From contig UROD01000032.1 in the NCBI GenBank assembly GCA_900549365.1, forward strand, positions 1 through 8,026: a stretch of DNA of 8,026 bases, given 5' to 3'. The translations under genes were made by a program, and so were the position numbers. Each line of letters begins with the position of its first letter. Position 1 is the stretch's first letter. The notes beneath the pieces were generated by a model. The model searched no databases. It had not been told where the DNA came from and worked only from the letters and a program-made list of their open reading frames with translations. This document shows positions 6,120-8,026 of this stretch, piece after piece. This stretch comes from an uncultured Rickettsiales bacterium (GTDB taxonomy: Bacteria > Pseudomonadota > Alphaproteobacteria > Rs-D84).

Positions 6120-6136
6120 TGCGCCGTTTGGCGCAC
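6119..6136 (-). other. GC-rich hairpin after the membrane-protein gene
   Basis: The stem GTGCGCC (6119-6125) pairs perfectly with GGCGCAC (6130-6136), with a GTTT loop, 5 nt past the stop of the minus-strand gene. On the minus strand the following bases are TATCTATTCTC, only partly U-rich, so it may be a weak terminator or an RNA 3'-end stabiliser backed by the bidirectional terminator. Confidence 0.5.
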
Positions 6137-6141
6137 GTATT

Positions 6142-6423
6142 TTAACTGAGTTTTTTCCGTTGCCACCAGATTGCGATTGCAGGGCACAGGAATAACAAAA
6201 TCCCCAACATCTGCCACAGGGCAATGCCACTGATTGCAGAAAAGAAAATAACCATTGGTGATATTCCTGTCAGTACAACCAGCATTAACAAAAAGTGTGG
6301 TACGAATAATGTCAGTGCCAGCACAATTGCGCCCAGAATTAAATTGATGAAAAATGCGCGAAACAGTGTTCCTTGTTTAATTGCCATTTTCGCATTCATC
6401 GTTTCATAAAAATCTTTTTTCAT
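6142..6423 (-). CDS. Small membrane protein of unknown function
   Basis: I do not recognise this 93-aa protein. It has a basic, polar N-terminus (about 1-22, starting MKKDFYETMNAKMAIKQG) and then an almost continuously hydrophobic stretch from about 24 to 87, ending in the basic tail WWQRKKLS. Likely membrane segments are about 24-41, 43-63 and 67-86, so two or three spans. Basic residues at both ends favour an even number (both ends cytoplasmic), which fits poorly with three separate spans. The gene is supported by a strong ribosome-binding sequence, GGGGG, about 7 nt before the ATG, by an extended -10 box upstream and by terminators after it. It lies 43 bp behind ruvC on the same strand, so it may be the last gene of the mltA-dciA-ruvC operon, the extra promoter aside. 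No functional motif is visible. Confidence 0.72.
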   Translation of the reverse strand: MKKDFYETMNAKMAIKQGTLFRAFFINLILGAIVLALTLFVPHFLLMLVVLTGISPMVIFFSAISGIALWQMLGILLFLCPAIAIWWQRKKLS

Positions 6424-6443
6424 GTTTTCCCCCTTTACCTTGT

Positions 6444-6452
6444 ATCATAGCA
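6444..6452 (-). promoter_or_regulatory. Possible extended -10 promoter for the small membrane protein
   Basis: On the minus strand the gap after ruvC reads TGCTATGAT, an extended -10 element (TG, one base, then TATGAT, 5 of 6 consensus). It lies 20 nt before the ATG at 6423. No clear -35 box is seen, which is compatible with an extended -10 promoter but weakens the call. Confidence 0.4.
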
Positions 6453-6466
6453 CATAGCGCGTTTTT

Positions 6467-6946
6467 TTAGAAATTGAATTTAGTCATATTGGCGTGCGTC
6501 AATGCAATGGCCAATGCATCACTCTCGTCTGGTGTTTTGGGATGTGCCGCCGGCAGCAATATGCGCACCATTTTATACACTTGGTCTTTGTCGGCGTGTC
6601 CCGCAGACGTCAGTGCTTTTTTTATTTTGTTGGGCTCGTATTCATATATTGGAATGTCGCGTGATGATACTGCAACGATTGCCGCCGCGCGGGCGTGTCC
6701 CAGTGTCAATGTTGTTTGTGGGTTTTTGTTTACAAATGTGATTTCAATACTGCATACGTCGGGCGAAAAAGTATCAATCAATTCAGATACGCCACGAAAT
6801 ATATTTGCCAGACGTACCGGCAATGTGTCGCGGGCAGGGGGCAGTATTACGCCACTGGCAATATATGTACGATTGCTGCCGGCGGTATCTATTATCGCCC
6901 AGCCAGTATGCAGTAATCCAGGGTCAATTCCCAAAATACGTGTCAT
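6467..6946 (-). CDS. ruvC: Holliday junction resolvase RuvC
   Basis: RuvC is the dimeric Mg-dependent endonuclease that cuts Holliday junctions symmetrically after RuvAB branch migration. The protein is 159 aa, within the usual 155-175. It has the RNase H-like fold with all four catalytic acids: D8 in ILGIDPGLLHTGW, E68 in CSIEITFVNKNPQT, and D140 and D143 in TPDESDALAIA. The block TTLTLGHARA (78-87) is typical, as is PNKIKKALTSAGHADKDQV (105-123). The ATG at 6946 starts the conserved MTRILGIDPG. Its ribosome-binding AGGA (6961-6958) is part of the last dciA codons, and only 6 nt separate the two genes, so translation is probably coupled to dciA. It is separated from ruvA by yebC and the membrane-protein gene. 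Confidence 0.96.
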   Translation of the reverse strand: MTRILGIDPGLLHTGWAIIDTAGSNRTYIASGVILPPARDTLPVRLANIFRGVSELIDTFSPDVCSIEITFVNKNPQTTLTLGHARAAAIVAVSSRDIPIYEYEPNKIKKALTSAGHADKDQVYKMVRILLPAAHPKTPDESDALAIALTHANMTKFNF

Positions 6947-6952
6947 GTGCGT

Positions 6953-7282
6953 TTATTTCCTGAAACTAATTTTGCCGATTGCCGTGCGGCCGAAATAGTT
7001 ATTTAACTTTTTTGTAATTTCGTCGGTCATATATGACAACTGCAATGTGAATGCCGGATTTTTTGGACGAATTGCAATGTTATATCGTCCGTCGCGCATT
7101 TTTTTTATTGCGGCAATTTGCGCAATCGCAGCGATGTCGGCCCCCATAATTTCTGGCCACCGTGCCACCAAGTCCGCGTCCGATGCGCGAAAACCGAAAT
7201 GGCGCATCAGGCCACCCATCGCCCCCGCCAATGTTTGGGGGCGCGCGATGCGGTGTGAAAATTTATCTGGTTGGTTTGACAT
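6953..7282 (-). CDS. dciA: DUF721 / DciA-like protein (putative replicative helicase loader)
   Basis: A 109-aa DUF721 protein. This family includes DciA, the ancestral bacterial loader of the replicative helicase DnaB. The N-terminal part has LAGAMGGLMRHFGF (18-31) and the family's conserved tryptophan block LVARWPEIMGADIA (38-51, W42). The second half reads as alternating strand and helix of a KH-like domain (NIAIRPKNPAFTLQLSYMTDEITKKLN, about 68-94). It is on the short side: alphaproteobacterial members are often longer because of a C-terminal extension that is missing here. The ATG at 7282 lies inside mltA, giving a 20-nt overlap (7263-7282); the ribosome-binding sequence before it (GAAAGAA) is weak, which suits coupling to mltA. 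ruvC follows 6 nt later. The family call is good; the helicase-loading role is from family knowledge, not seen here. Confidence 0.8.
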   Translation of the reverse strand: MSNQPDKFSHRIARPQTLAGAMGGLMRHFGFRASDADLVARWPEIMGADIAAIAQIAAIKKMRDGRYNIAIRPKNPAFTLQLSYMTDEITKKLNNYFGRTAIGKISFRK

Positions 7283-8026
7283 ACGTATATTCTTTCGGCA
7301 TCAAGATAAACATTTCCCCTTGGGCATGTTGACCGTGGGCATACTTGTATGCCTCGTCCCCTTTGCCAAAGAAAATATCTGCACGAATCCAGCCACGGAT
7401 TGCACTGCCTGTATCTTGGGCAATCATCAGGCGACGAAAACGACGACCATCAGACAGGTTTGTGTTGATGTAAACCGGCATACCAAGTGTATATATGCTG
7501 TCGTCCATGGCAATGGAACGTATTTTAGACAAAGGCGTTCCCAATTTCCCAATTACATCAGGTGGAACAGATTCATAGAAATACACATAACGCGGATTTT
7601 TGTAAATCACATCTTTGGCCAATGCGGGATTCTGTTTCAGATATGTCCACACGGCATCTGCGGAATAACCGCCATCTGGGCGAATGCCACGACGACGCAA
7701 TTCTTCGCCAATGGATTTGAATGGCATATCGTTGACCGCAGCAAAGTTCAATTTAACCATTTTGCCGTCGTCCAGTTGCAACATACCGCTGCCCTGAATT
7801 TGAATGTTTTGGACATCAACGATGTTTGCCCAATATAAAACGCGCCCGATTTGTTTTTCGACAATGTCTTGTTTTGCAACACCCTTGTAAGCGCGTCCAT
7901 CGGTTGGTACGCCCATCAGCGGTTCGTTGCATGTGGCGGTTTTGGTGCGGCATGCGGGGATAATTGGGGAATAGTAACCGGTATATGTCCCGCGGTCTGT
8001 GCCGTTGTCGTTATATACTTTGTACG
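7263..8026 (-). CDS. mltA: Membrane-bound lytic murein transglycosylase A, MltA (5' end outside window)
   Basis: MltA cleaves the MurNAc-GlcNAc bond of peptidoglycan with formation of 1,6-anhydroMurNAc, in the periplasm. The frame stays open from the ATG at 7916 to the window end, and that upstream part contains TYTGYYSP, the family's TGYYEP-like block, so 7916 is an internal Met and the signal peptide lies outside. Counting that Met as residue 1, the MltA core has QIQGSGML (39-46), FKSIGEELRRRGI (66-78), AVWTYLKQNP (88-97), NPRYVYFYE (107-115) and a C-terminal 3D-type domain with MDDSIYTLGMPVYI (137-150), IAQDTGSAIRG (165-175) and RADIFFGKGDEA (178-189). The aspartates of QDTG and RADIFFG match those around the catalytic Asp of E. 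coli MltA; the exact equivalence was not aligned. It is upstream of, and overlaps, dciA; the three genes mltA-dciA-ruvC look like one transcript. Confidence 0.93.
   Translation of the reverse strand, partial: YKVYNDNGTDRGTYTGYYSPIIPACRTKTATCNEPLMGVPTDGRAYKGVAKQDIVEKQIGRVLYWANIVDVQNIQIQGSGMLQLDDGKMVKLNFAAVNDMPFKSIGEELRRRGIRPDGGYSADAVWTYLKQNPALAKDVIYKNPRYVYFYESVPPDVIGKLGTPLSKIRSIAMDDSIYTLGMPVYINTNLSDGRRFRRLMIAQDTGSAIRGWIRADIFFGKGDEAYKYAHGQHAQGEMFILMPKEYTYVKPTR

Noticed and set aside
5340..6230. A 296-codon minus-strand open frame opposite yebC
   Set aside because: It lies antisense to a well-conserved yebC, covers the terminator, has low-complexity Cys/His/Phe-rich composition and no ribosome-binding site. 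It is a shadow frame produced by yebC codon use.
7047..7838. A 263-codon plus-strand open frame opposite mltA and dciA
   Set aside because: It is antisense to two recognised overlapping genes and has no protein-family signal; the opposite strand explains it.
7914..7916. The ATG at 7916 as the start of mltA
   Set aside because: The frame continues upstream to the window edge and there encodes the MltA block TYTGYYSP, so the ATG is internal.

Overview
The window looks like chromosomal housekeeping DNA from an alphaproteobacterium of moderate GC. The evidence is family-level. The AddB C-terminus is of the alphaproteobacterial kind, the MnmE N-terminus reads ALSSGHGKSGVAVIRISG (close to the alphaproteobacterial form of this segment), and a short DUF721/DciA protein sits between MltA and RuvC. 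Genes are tightly packed. Placement below class (for example among uncultured host-associated lineages) would be a guess. I see no phage, IS, CRISPR, toxin-antitoxin or defence genes, and no tRNA or rRNA.

Layout. Positions 1-746 (+) hold the 3' end of addB, which stops 2 nt from a convergent exonuclease III gene, xthA (749-1519, -). A 70-bp divergent gap carries a near-consensus sigma70 promoter for a long-chain acyl-CoA ligase-like gene (1590-3170, +). The 239-bp convergent gap 3171-3409 is full of structure: a roughly 105-bp imperfect inverted repeat, a clear terminator for the ligase, a short dispersed-type palindromic repeat, and two hairpins that can end transcription coming from mnmE. 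Then mnmE (3410-4714, -) and ruvA (4714-5295, -) form a start/stop-overlapping pair behind a good promoter. yebC (5346-6062, +) diverges from them. After a bidirectional terminator come a small unknown membrane protein (6142-6423, -), ruvC (6467-6946, -), dciA (6953-7282, -) and mltA (7263 to the window end, -, 5' end outside). mltA, dciA and ruvC overlap or nearly touch and look like one operon.

How the genes fit together. Most products act on DNA: AddB in double-strand break resection, exonuclease III in base-excision repair, RuvA and RuvC in Holliday-junction processing, and DciA in replicative helicase loading. MnmE modifies tRNA wobble uridines and YebC is a translation or transcription factor. 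MltA trims peptidoglycan. The common alphaproteobacterial blocks are rearranged: ruvC is separated from ruvA by an oppositely oriented yebC, ruvB is not next to ruvA (mnmE is), and addA does not follow addB.

I did not find a convincing new multi-gene system. The best leads are non-coding: the compound inverted repeat at 3168-3272, the hairpin cluster beside it, and two short heptanucleotide arrays, one of them inside the mnmE G domain.
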